Assembly (NCBI GenBank): GCA_934692625.1
Contig: CAKUUC010000012.1
Location: 1 to 64,000, forward strand
Length of the DNA: 64,000 nt
From: an uncultured Candidatus Melainabacteria bacterium
GTDB lineage: Bacteria > Cyanobacteriota > Vampirovibrionia > Gastranaerophilales > Gastranaerophilaceae
Direction of reading: 5' to 3'
Numbering within the stretch: position 1 is the stretch's first letter; each line of letters begins with the position of its first letter. Under the pieces are notes generated by a model. It searched no databases, was not told the DNA's origin, and saw nothing but the letters and a program-made list of their open reading frames with translations. This document shows, in pieces, positions 52,958 through 60,370 of the stretch. Made by a program: the position numbers and the translations under genes.

Positions 52958-53350
52958 ATGAAAAAAATAATAAAACTATTTTTGATGATAGCGGTATTTT
53001 TTATGGGAACTGGTGCATTTGCTGTAGGTGGTGGTTCAATCGAAAAATTTCTTAGCCCAAATGTTGATATATATGAAGTTCGAGCAAGTCATGTTCTTGT
53101 AAAAACAAGAAAAGAAGCGTTGCAAATCAAGAAAGATATTGAAAGTGGAAAGATAACTTTTGAAGAAGCAGCAGAGAAATATTCACTATGCCCATCTGGT
53201 CAAAAAGGTGGTGATTTGGGATATTTCAACCGAAAGCAAATGGTTCAACAATTTGCAGATACGGCATTTGACCTGAAGGTTGGAGAAATTTCAGACCCTG
53301 TCGGCACCCAGTTTGGTTGGCACATAATAAAAACCACTGCTAAAAGATAG
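52958..53350 (+). CDS. Secreted parvulin-type peptidyl-prolyl isomerase
   Basis: 130 residues. Signal peptide about 1-22 (MKKIIKLFLMIAVFFMGTGAFA), then a single parvulin domain like E. coli PpiC: VRASHVLVKTRKEALQ, SLCPSGQKGGDLGYF, QFGWHIIKT. It lacks the SurA-type N-terminal domain of the lipoprotein at 6335. It probably helps folding outside the cytoplasm. SD AGGAGG. Confidence 0.9.
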   Translation: MKKIIKLFLMIAVFFMGTGAFAVGGGSIEKFLSPNVDIYEVRASHVLVKTRKEALQIKKDIESGKITFEEAAEKYSLCPSGQKGGDLGYFNRKQMVQQFADTAFDLKVGEISDPVGTQFGWHIIKTTAKR

Positions 53351-53356
53351 AATTTG

Positions 53357-53386
53357 TAAAACCGTTTGAGTAATCAAACGGTTTTT
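53357..53386 (+). terminator. Terminator after the secreted parvulin gene
   Basis: AAAACCGTTTGA pairs with TCAAACGGTTTT around GTAA, followed by TT. Confidence 0.85.
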
Positions 53387-53399
53387 TAGGCTTTTTAAA

Positions 53400-54105
53400 A
53401 TGACGGCCCATTTGGTAGGTTCACCAACTTGTCACTCTGAACAGCACGAACGATAGTGAGTGCGAAGATTCAGAGTCTGTTTTTATGTGTGATATCGAAC
53501 GAATTTTTACCAGATTCTTACAAAGCGAACCATGATAACAGATTCTGAATAAGATAAAATCTACGCAATTAGAAATTGCTTGATTTTTAATCTTTTCAGA
53601 ATGACGAAACCCTTGCTAGGCACACCAAATAGTCACTCTGAACTGACTAGAAAATAAGTTGAGATGAAGTCGAAACTTAATTTTCTGTTCCTACTCGGTG
53701 ATTCAGAGTCTGTTTCAATATCAATTGTGCCATTTGGAAAGTAGGTCGGTGTTGCCACGCCGACAGCGTTAATTTACGTGTCAGGCATTGGCTAACCTAC
53801 GTTGTATAATGTTCCCTGAATAACAAGAAAATATATTTGTTCATTACATTCACAAAAATTTTCTAAGTTTTCTCCAATGACGAAAGTTTTGCTGGGTTGC
53901 TCCAAAAAGTCATGCCGAACAGCACGAGCAGTGTGCGAAACGAAGTGAAGGCAAGATTAATGCGAGTGCGGAGTTTCGGCATCTCTTCCAAAAACAAAAT
54001 AAAACAAAGAATTAAGTCCCTAAAATCCTTGTTATAACTTGATATGAAGAGACCCTGAAACGAGATTCAGGGTGACCTTTAGGAGTGTTCATTTACTATT
54101 GTCAG
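53400..54105. repeat. Long intergenic repeat mosaic (modules E, D, A, B, C)
   Basis: GTCACTCTGAACAGCACGAACG (53433), the D variant ACAGATTCTGAATAAGATAA (53539), module E GTCACTCTGAACTGACTAGA (53632-53712), module A GTAGGTCGGTGTTGCCACGC (53741), module B-like GTCAGGCATTGGCTAACCTA (53780), module D (53815-53882) and module C (GTCATGCCGAACAGCACGAG, 53909, to CAGGGTGACC, 54079). No gene between 53351 and 54308. Confidence 0.75.
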
Positions 54106-54157
54106 AATGGCTATAATAGGACTATATTGTTTCAATCTCTTAATATAAAATCGTAAC

Positions 54158-54244
54158 GTTACAAAATGTAAAAACTATTTTAAATCCTCAAAACCATTGA
54201 TATAATTACCTTATGGTATGGTATGGTATGGTGGGGCGGGGCGG
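54158..54244 (+). promoter_or_regulatory. Promoter-leader cassette, copy 4 (TATGG leader)
   Basis: Box GTTACAAAATGTAAAAACT, TCCTCAAAACCAT, extended -10 TGATATAAT (-10 at 54201-54206), then the ATG after 6 nt, four TATGG units, TGGGG, CGGGG, CGG. Confidence 0.7.
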
Positions 54245-54272
54245 TATACTTATGAGCAAAAATGCTTCATAA
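54213..54272 (+). CDS. Putative leader peptide, copy 4
   Basis: 19 codons, MVWYGMVGRGGILMSKNAS, stop TAA. ATG is 6 nt after the -10 box; the second half aligns with copy 3 (VLMRKNTP). Confidence 0.35.
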   Translation: MVWYGMVGRGGILMSKNAS

Positions 54273-54308
54273 TAATAAAAGACACAAAAATAATGGAGCA
54301 CAAAAAAC

Positions 54309-55079
54309 ATGAAAAAAGGGTTTACGTTAGCGGAAGTATTGATAGTTTTGGGAATTGTTGGAGTTGTTGCTGCGATGACTCTGCCAAGTTTATACAATCA
54401 TTTTAAAAAAATAGAATTGCACACTCGTTTTAACAAAACGTATTCAGTGGTCAATCAGGCACTAAAATTAACTATGGGTGATTTGGGGTTGACCTCATCG
54501 TCAGATTTTAGCATATATTGGAATCAAGACAAGGATAAGCAAAACGAAACATTTGTAGAGATAAATAAAATCTGGGATAGTAAGTTTGCGGGTGCAACAT
54601 TAGTTGATAGACAAGATTTTAGTAGAAAAAGAGTTTATATGCACGATTTTTGGGGTAATTTATGGCCTTATGCTGCTAGTTGGCCTGTAAATGCCACTTT
54701 CCCTGATAAGAATTATTTAATCCTTCCTGACGGGGCAATGGTTTCTCGTTTAGGCTACGATGGAAATGTTGCTTATCAATCTTCACTTGCTCTTGTAATC
54801 TTTTTTGATACGAATGGTCCGTATAAAGGTCCAAATCGAATAGGTTATGATATGTTCTATTATTATGGTGATGGGAACTATCATGAAGGAAATTTGGCAG
54901 TGACTTGCGATCCGCTAAAATCTCCAATCAATCCATATTGGCAAAGCATACAACACTCAGCGTGTTCTGCTATTGCGCTAAAAGATATCAATCCGTATGA
55001 TTCTTCAAAAAAATATTGGGATAGTTTGTATAATCCAAAATCTTGGTGGGAAGAGTTGAAAGCGAAGAATAATAAATAA
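54309..55079 (+). CDS. Type IV pilin-like protein
   Basis: 256 residues starting MKKGFTLAEVLIVLGIVGVVAAMTLPSL, a short prepilin leader. It shares FDTNGPYKGPNRIGYDMFYY and the end YWDSLYNPKSWW with the gene at 51466 and the fragment at the left edge of the window. The middle is Trp/Tyr-rich. A GGAG (at 54295) precedes the ATG. Leader cassette copy 4 lies upstream; a truncated HTH gene lies directly downstream. Confidence 0.85.
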   Translation: MKKGFTLAEVLIVLGIVGVVAAMTLPSLYNHFKKIELHTRFNKTYSVVNQALKLTMGDLGLTSSSDFSIYWNQDKDKQNETFVEINKIWDSKFAGATLVDRQDFSRKRVYMHDFWGNLWPYAASWPVNATFPDKNYLILPDGAMVSRLGYDGNVAYQSSLALVIFFDTNGPYKGPNRIGYDMFYYYGDGNYHEGNLAVTCDPLKSPINPYWQSIQHSACSAIALKDINPYDSSKKYWDSLYNPKSWWEELKAKNNK

Positions 55080-55090
55080 TTTCTGTAAAC

Positions 55091-55216
55091 GTGAATACTT
55101 CAAGAACTACAATTAGCATGATAGAAACAGCACGCCAAAATCCAACAATATTAAAAGTGGCAGATATTGCACGAGTTTTGGGCGTTGATATAAATGAATT
55201 GCTAAATGGTGTATAA
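55091..55216 (+). pseudogene. XRE-type HTH fragment
   Basis: 41 codons read SRTTISMIETARQNPTILKV.. to ARVLGVDINELLNG, the second half of an XRE helix-turn-helix domain (recognition helix onward). The first two helices are missing, so this is probably the remnant of a regulator gene, cut off at its junction with the pilin-like gene. A GTG at 55091 could in principle start it, but there is no SD. Confidence 0.5.
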
Positions 55217-55343
55217 TGCTGTGACTTGTAAAAAATTTTGTTGACAATGATAAAAAATGAAATTTTTTAAATTGCTTGAAAAAAAAATATATTTGTGCAA
55301 GAATAGAACCTGTCGGTAGTAACTGGCATGACACAAAGAGTAT

Positions 55344-55417
55344 GGCAAGGTAGCTCAGCTGGCTAGAGCGTTCGGCTCATACCCGAGAGGTCGAGAGTTC
55401 GAGTCTCTCCCTTGCTA
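55344..55417 (+). tRNA. tRNA-Met (CAU)
   Basis: 74 nt. Acceptor stem GGCAAGG with CCTTGCT (G1-U72 wobble), D-arm AGCTCAGCTGGCTAGAGC, anticodon stem TTCGG/CCGAG with loop CTCATAC (anticodon CAT), T-arm GAGAG/CTCTC with TTCGAGT. CCA is not encoded. Elongator Met is most likely; a CAU tRNA modified to read AUA (Ile2) cannot be ruled out. Confidence 0.93.
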
Positions 55418-55419
55418 AT

Positions 55420-55449
55420 AAAAAAGAGGGTTTTGAAACCCTCTTTTTT
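55420..55449 (+). terminator. Terminator of the tRNA gene
   Basis: AAAAAAGAGGGTTT pairs with AACCCTCTTTTTT around a short loop. Confidence 0.85.
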
Positions 55450-55454
55450 AATGC

Positions 55455-55904
55455 GTAATTCTGTGGGTAATGTGTGGGTAATTGCTAAAATGCAACTTAA
55501 TATACCAACATGATGAAAATAGAGGAATTCTTAAACATAGGGTGTAAATAAAGTGCAAGTGTGAGATTGAAGTTTTTGGGTAAATATTCAAATATATTAG
55601 GCTTTATGGCGATTTTAAAAGATTGAGATTTACTTGCACTATTGTAACTTTATCTGCACTTTTTTACCCAAAATTTGCACTATTTTTCTCCATAATTTAA
55701 AATTAAATGCCGAAGATTAGCAATATATTTACGTCATAACCGAGTTCTTTTGGTGCAAGTCGAAATTTATCATACATAATAAGATGTCTAAAATTATCAC
55801 TGAGATTGAGATGCAAACACTTGACTTTCATTGAAACAAAAGCGATTAATGTCATTGTAAACGATTTTTAAATAGTGTTTAAACAAGGTTTAAAAGGGTT
55901 TTAA
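55455..55904 (+). mobile_element. Probable left end of a MuA/TnsB-type transposon, with repeated TGCACT sites
   Basis: No gene here. TGTGGGTAAT occurs twice in tandem (55462-55471, 55473-55482); a TGTGGG terminus is also found in Tn7. TTGCACT or its complement occurs at 55552, 55634, 55655 (TGCACT), 55675 and 55753, in both orientations, and TTTTGGGTAAA (55574) is inverted as TTTACCCAAAA (55662). Such arrays are typical transposase-binding sites. The exact end and the right end were not found. Confidence 0.45.
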
Positions 55905-56330
55905 ATGAACAAACTACATTTACTTAGACAAGCAGAACATTTATATTGCATTGAAAATTTGCCCCCAGATATTATTGCTAAAAATTTAAACATTTCACGC
56001 AGAACTGTTTTTAATTGGAAAAAGAAATACAAGTGGAATAATCACATTGTTAAAATAAAAGATTTTTCAAATCAATTTGCTATTGATGTTTATAATGTTG
56101 GAACAAAACTTCTTACAAAATTAAATGACGATATAGATATTAATAGAATTTTTAACAAACATGAAATTTGTGCATTAGAAAATATTATTAAAATTATATA
56201 TAAAGAAGATAAAGGACAAGCAAAAAATTTAGATAATATTTCACATAAAAAGAAATTTGTAAAGTTTTTAACACCAGATATCATTGAAGAAATTAATAGA
56301 GAAATTTTAGGTTGGAATGGTGCATATTAA
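55905..56330 (+). CDS. HTH protein, transposon or phage accessory (terminase small subunit-like/DUF1804-like)
   Basis: 141 residues. The N-terminus (LLRQAEHLYCIENLPPDIIAKNLNISRRTVFNWKKKYKW) is a helix-turn-helix of the type found in Mu Gp27-like and phage P2 gpP-like proteins, which recognise DNA next to transposition or packaging genes. The rest is helical. AAAAGGG lies 6 bases before the ATG. First gene of the transposon set. Confidence 0.55.
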   Translation: MNKLHLLRQAEHLYCIENLPPDIIAKNLNISRRTVFNWKKKYKWNNHIVKIKDFSNQFAIDVYNVGTKLLTKLNDDIDINRIFNKHEICALENIIKIIYKEDKGQAKNLDNISHKKKFVKFLTPDIIEEINREILGWNGAY

Positions 56331-56420
56331 ATTGTGTCGAATTATCTCTGAGATTGGGATTTAGACTTGAAATTGTTTGAGATGCAAGCGATGAATGTGT
56401 GTAATGAAAGGAGTTCCGCA

Positions 56421-56624
56421 ATGGACAAAGATTACAAACTTTATGGCACAAAAATTTTTAATTCAAAATCAAAAGAAATAGGTCTGATTATTTGCACGTG
56501 GAAAAACAAATTTGCTGACACCGTTGTAGATTACGCAACCTGCGTTGATAAAAACGGCAAACGCTATAACATTGAACTTGATTTGATTTCACCAATGGAG
56601 GATTGTTATGATTCTCAAAAATAA
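56421..56624 (+). CDS. Small hypothetical transposon protein
   Basis: 67 residues, unrecognised, with two strand-rich segments (SKEIGLIICTWKNKFADTVVDYATCVDKNGKRY). AAGGAG lies 7 bases before ATG 56421, which I prefer to the ATG 54 bases earlier. It overlaps the next gene by 17 bp. Confidence 0.6.
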   Translation: MDKDYKLYGTKIFNSKSKEIGLIICTWKNKFADTVVDYATCVDKNGKRYNIELDLISPMEDCYDSQK

Positions 56625-56841
56625 ACGTACCGGCGAAAAACTAAAAATTACATACCCTGAATTTCGCAAAAAGTTTGCAAAAGAGATTCAAGTCGCTTAT
56701 GAAAGTTATCGACATACGGAGTTGAACAAAAGTTACTACAAACTCAATGATGACAATGGGATTGAGTCGAATTTTTATTTTGATATTCGATATAACTTCA
56801 ATAATTTCAGCAATTCAGCTTGGTTTATGGAAAGGATGTAA
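56608..56841 (+). CDS. Small hypothetical transposon protein
   Basis: 77 residues, basic and rich in Tyr, Phe and Asn; unrecognised. GGAGG lies 6 bases before the ATG. It overlaps the preceding gene by 17 bp and ends 1 bp before the transposase start, which supports one translationally coupled operon. Confidence 0.6.
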   Translation: MILKNKRTGEKLKITYPEFRKKFAKEIQVAYESYRHTELNKSYYKLNDDNGIESNFYFDIRYNFNNFSNSAWFMERM

Positions 56842-56842
56842 G

Positions 56843-58558
56843 ATGACAGAGATTACTTACACTCCTGAACATGCCCAAAAGGTTGCACTAGCAAGGCTTG
56901 ACCTTGTAAAACAATGGGAAGAATTTAGACGGAAATCCAACGTAAAACTTCAAGCCGACTACGATTTTGTTAAAATGTACAACTCTGAAAAAGGTCCTCT
57001 GTTCGAGATTTTAGGTAAAATATCCCGTGGCAGTTTGCACCGTTGGAAAACTATGTTGAATGGTACAGACGATTACGCAAGGCTTATTCCACAATACAAA
57101 TATGCTTCCGTCAATGAATTTCGTTCAACTTTGACCAAGGAAGAAATGAAGATTTTTATGAGTTTGCTTCTGCACCCGAATAGAATTTGCATTGGAAAAG
57201 CTATAGCGCTCACGAAGTATAAATTGAAAGAGCAATGGCAGGCGTTTATCCCAGCTGACGTGACATTCAGACGTTATGCCAAGTGGTATAAGGCAAACAA
57301 TTTTGACAAATGGACACTAGCTAGAGATGGCGAAAAAGCACTTTCAGACAAAGTAGAACCATATATTAAACGTGATGCAAGTTTGTTGGATGTTGGAGAT
57401 ATATTGGTCGCAGATGGACATAAATTGGCTTTTCAAGTCATTAATCCATTTACTGGCAAACCTTGTCGAGCAACGCTTGTTGGATTTTTGGATTGGAAAT
57501 CGACTGCGTTTGTTGGATATGAAATTATGCTTGAAGAAAATACTCAATGTATCGCATCAGCTCTTCGGAATTCAATAATAAACCTCGATATGATTCCAAA
57601 AATCGTGTATCAAGATAATGGCAGAGCTGTTAGGGCAAAGTATTTTACCGACAACAAAGGATTTAACGAGTTAGGTTTTTATGGACTCTATGCAAAACTA
57701 GGAATTGAAACAGTTTTTGCCCGCCCATATAATGCTCGTGCAAAAGTAATCGAGAGATTTTTCAAAGAATTTCAAGAAGGTTTTGAAAAACTTTTACCAA
57801 GCTATATGGGTTCTGAAATTTCACAAAAGCCGGCATATCTAATGAGGAACGAGAAATTACACAAGGCTTGGCACTGTGACCATATTCCAACGATTGAGGA
57901 AACAATAAAAATGATTGATATGTGGTTGCAATTTAAGAATTCTCAGCCTTGCCCTAATGCTCCGGATAAAACTGCAGAAGTTTTCGAAAGTCGCAAACGT
58001 CAGAATATTGATGAATCTAAACTCAACGATTTGATGCTTGCAACAGAAGTTAAAACAATTCAGCGAAACGGCATCAGGTTCTTGAATTGCGATTATTTTG
58101 ACGAGCGACTTTATGGGTTCAAGAGCAAGGTTTTGATTAAATACAACCTTTTTGATTTAACAAAAATTAAGGTTTATACGACAAAAGGCGAATATCTTTG
58201 TACGGCTGAACGAGTAACCGAAACTCACCCAATGGCAAAACTACTTGGAACGGTTGAAGATTTAGAGGATTACAAACAAAAAATCCAAAAGCAACAGAAA
58301 TTGAGGCGAAAAACTATTAATTCGGTTAAGGATTTGCTCTCAACCGATGAGGTTAGATTTATTGAAACAACTGAAAATGACGAGAATTTAAACGCTGTTC
58401 AAAAGCCGTTTAATGACCGTTTAAAAGGTGTTCAAAAATATTTTAAAAATAATTGTGAAAAATATGAGTATCTAATCGCCAATGATCCAAATAATGAATG
58501 GATTGCAGATTTTAAGAAAACAAAAGAGTACAAATTACTATATGGGAGTGAAGAATGA
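56843..58558 (+). CDS. DDE transposase, MuA/TnsB type
   Basis: 571 residues. An N-terminal DNA-binding region (SRGSLHRWK near 61-69), an RNase H-like integrase core with Asp191 (ILVADGH), Asp258 (VYQDNGRA) and Glu304 (NARAKVIERFF), and a C-terminal Mu-transposase beta barrel (YDLTKIKVYTTKGEYLC-like). Joins transposon ends to target DNA. ATG 56843 follows AAAGG; the longer frame from 56747 is rejected. Length fits TniA/MuA-like enzymes. Confidence 0.9.
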   Translation: MTEITYTPEHAQKVALARLDLVKQWEEFRRKSNVKLQADYDFVKMYNSEKGPLFEILGKISRGSLHRWKTMLNGTDDYARLIPQYKYASVNEFRSTLTKEEMKIFMSLLLHPNRICIGKAIALTKYKLKEQWQAFIPADVTFRRYAKWYKANNFDKWTLARDGEKALSDKVEPYIKRDASLLDVGDILVADGHKLAFQVINPFTGKPCRATLVGFLDWKSTAFVGYEIMLEENTQCIASALRNSIINLDMIPKIVYQDNGRAVRAKYFTDNKGFNELGFYGLYAKLGIETVFARPYNARAKVIERFFKEFQEGFEKLLPSYMGSEISQKPAYLMRNEKLHKAWHCDHIPTIEETIKMIDMWLQFKNSQPCPNAPDKTAEVFESRKRQNIDESKLNDLMLATEVKTIQRNGIRFLNCDYFDERLYGFKSKVLIKYNLFDLTKIKVYTTKGEYLCTAERVTETHPMAKLLGTVEDLEDYKQKIQKQQKLRRKTINSVKDLLSTDEVRFIETTENDENLNAVQKPFNDRLKGVQKYFKNNCEKYEYLIANDPNNEWIADFKKTKEYKLLYGSEE

Positions 58559-59235
58559 AGAAAATATTTGTGAAAACTAATAACGTCAAAAACTTTATTG
58601 GACTTGTAGAGAACTTACAAAATAAACCGAAAAACATTCCGAAAATGGGTTTGGTGTACGGAGAGCCTGGGCTTGGAAAATCCCAAACAGCCTTATGGCT
58701 TGCGTGCAAATATGATGCGATATATTTAAGAGCAACAAATTTAATGACAGGGCGTTGGTTATTGGAAGAAATTGCAAAAGAAATGGACGAAATTCCAAGA
58801 TATTTAACGTCAGATAATTTTAATTTGATTGTCCAAAAACTGAAACAAAAACCTCAATTAATTATAGTTGATGAAATCGATTACTTAATGAACAACTTGA
58901 AGACAATAGAAATTTTGAGAGATACTCACGATGAAACAGATTGTCCAATAATCTTTGTGGGTATGGGTTTGGCACACAAAAAGTTGGAACGATACAAACA
59001 TCTTTTTGATAGGTTTTCTGAAATCGTAAAGTTTGAGGTGTTTTCGGTTGCAGATTTGAAACAAATTTTTGAACAATTGTCAGAGGTGAAATTTACAACG
59101 GATTCGATTGAATATATCCACAAAAAATACAATCGGTTTCGGCAAATTGTGCAATTAATAAACCAACTTGAAATAGTTGCAAAAGATAATAATTTACAAG
59201 AAATAAATCTTGATGTAATTAAGGAGATTTTATGA
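58555..59235 (+). CDS. AAA+ ATPase, MuB/TnsC/TniB type target-selection protein
   Basis: 226 residues. Walker A GEPGLGKSQ (36-44), Walker B LIIVDEID (102-109), and a sensor-1-like FVGMGLAHK. It overlaps the transposase by ATGA and is shorter than MuB. Such ATPases choose the target and activate the transposase. It lies in the position of MuB/TnsC. Confidence 0.85.
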   Translation: MKKIFVKTNNVKNFIGLVENLQNKPKNIPKMGLVYGEPGLGKSQTALWLACKYDAIYLRATNLMTGRWLLEEIAKEMDEIPRYLTSDNFNLIVQKLKQKPQLIIVDEIDYLMNNLKTIEILRDTHDETDCPIIFVGMGLAHKKLERYKHLFDRFSEIVKFEVFSVADLKQIFEQLSEVKFTTDSIEYIHKKYNRFRQIVQLINQLEIVAKDNNLQEINLDVIKEIL

Positions 59236-59786
59236 ACAAAGAAAAATTAGCAAAACATCTGAAAGAATTTACTCTTGACGAAATCAATATGATAGCCGAA
59301 TATGATTGTAAATCAGAACTTGAACGGCTTTTGAATGAGGGTAAAATAACCTTTGAACAAGGGTTGTATAAATATCAGGGAGAAAAGTCGAAACAAGAAT
59401 ATATTATTTGTTCAAAAGAAACTACAAATTTTCAGATTTTAACATTTGATATCGCAATTAATTATTTTTTAGAAAATTATGTAAAAAATAATTGTAAATA
59501 TAATACTTTTCGTAAATATAGAGCAATTTTAAAATGCCATATTGGTCCATTTTTTAAAAGCAAAAATTTAAACGATGTAATGTGTGGAAATATTCAAGAA
59601 TTTTATTATTATTGTAAAAATAGAAATTTATCGTCAAGGGAGTTGAAAAATACGTTAGCACTATTAAACCAATTGATAAAATATTTTCAAAACCTAGGTG
59701 TAATTGATAAAACTTGTAATTTTCAAGTCCGTAGATTAACTAATAAAAATAAATTTAATATTAACAGCATAATTTTTGAAAAATAA
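59232..59786 (+). CDS. Third transposition protein with a tyrosine-recombinase-like core-binding domain
   Basis: 184 residues, ATGA overlap with the ATPase gene. The first 65 residues are a helical domain (KHLKEFTLDEINMIAEYDC) not recognised; residues about 68-168 (FDIAINYFLENYVKNNCKYNTFRKYRAILKCHI.. GPFFKSKNLNDV) look like the SAM-like core-binding domain of tyrosine recombinases. The catalytic R-H-R-Y domain is absent. It may target or bind DNA for the transposon. Function not known. Confidence 0.6.
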   Translation: MNKEKLAKHLKEFTLDEINMIAEYDCKSELERLLNEGKITFEQGLYKYQGEKSKQEYIICSKETTNFQILTFDIAINYFLENYVKNNCKYNTFRKYRAILKCHIGPFFKSKNLNDVMCGNIQEFYYYCKNRNLSSRELKNTLALLNQLIKYFQNLGVIDKTCNFQVRRLTNKNKFNINSIIFEK

Positions 59787-59935
59787 ATATGATGAAGTAA
59801 AGATTTTTTTAAATATTCTATAGGGGCAACAATATGAACCACTGATCCATAAAAACAAAACGAATAAAGCACAACCTACCACTTGGAATAATTGAACAGA
59901 TTGAACAAGAGTTTTTAGAGATTAATTTAAGAAAT

Positions 59936-60370
59936 TTATTGTATGGAATTATATATTTCTAGTTTTAATTCTTCATCATGGTTATATGTACTATCCATTA
60001 TAGCTGTCATAATACGGTGTAGTAATTCTTTTGATATTTTACCTGATGCAACTTCATAACTTATATTTTCCATTATTACAAAAAAATCTTTTGCAATAGC
60101 CATATGACCATTTAGGAGAAGGAAATAAGCAGAAAGTGTTATCGCAATTCTTTTATTACCATCTTCAAAACAATGAAATTTACAAGCACAAAAAAATAAA
60201 TGAGTTAATTTATCAATAAACGTTGGGTAATAATCGTCATTTTTTATATGTTCAAGAACACTTTCTAATTGGCCCACATTTAAGTGGCCATAAACACCTC
60301 CTCCGCTATACAAAATTGTCTTTTTGTGTGTTTCAATAGCTTGTTCGATTGTTATATATTGAATAGTCAT
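59936..60370 (-). CDS. doc: Doc/Fic-family toxin
   Basis: 144 residues. The Fic motif is H66-C-F-E-D-G-N-K-R74 in the segment preceding ITLSAYFLLLNGH. Doc-type proteins phosphorylate EF-Tu; Fic proteins AMPylate. The start ATG overlaps the stop of the RhuM-like gene (TAATG), so the two are coupled and probably a toxin with its partner. Third gene of the hsdR operon. Confidence 0.8.
   Translation of the reverse strand: MTIQYITIEQAIETHKKTILYSGGGVYGHLNVGQLESVLEHIKNDDYYPTFIDKLTHLFFCACKFHCFEDGNKRIAITLSAYFLLLNGHMAIAKDFFVIMENISYEVASGKISKELLHRIMTAIMDSTYNHDEELKLEIYNSIQ

Noticed and set aside
59787..59960. Short frame on the plus strand (KTKRIKHNLPLGIIEQIEQE..)
   Set aside because: It lacks any start codon after the upstream TGA and overlaps the end of doc; perhaps a decayed gene end, but not supportable as a feature.
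60268..60280. CCCACA within doc as the transposon right end
   Set aside because: It lies inside a coding gene and has no cluster of TGCACT sites near it.
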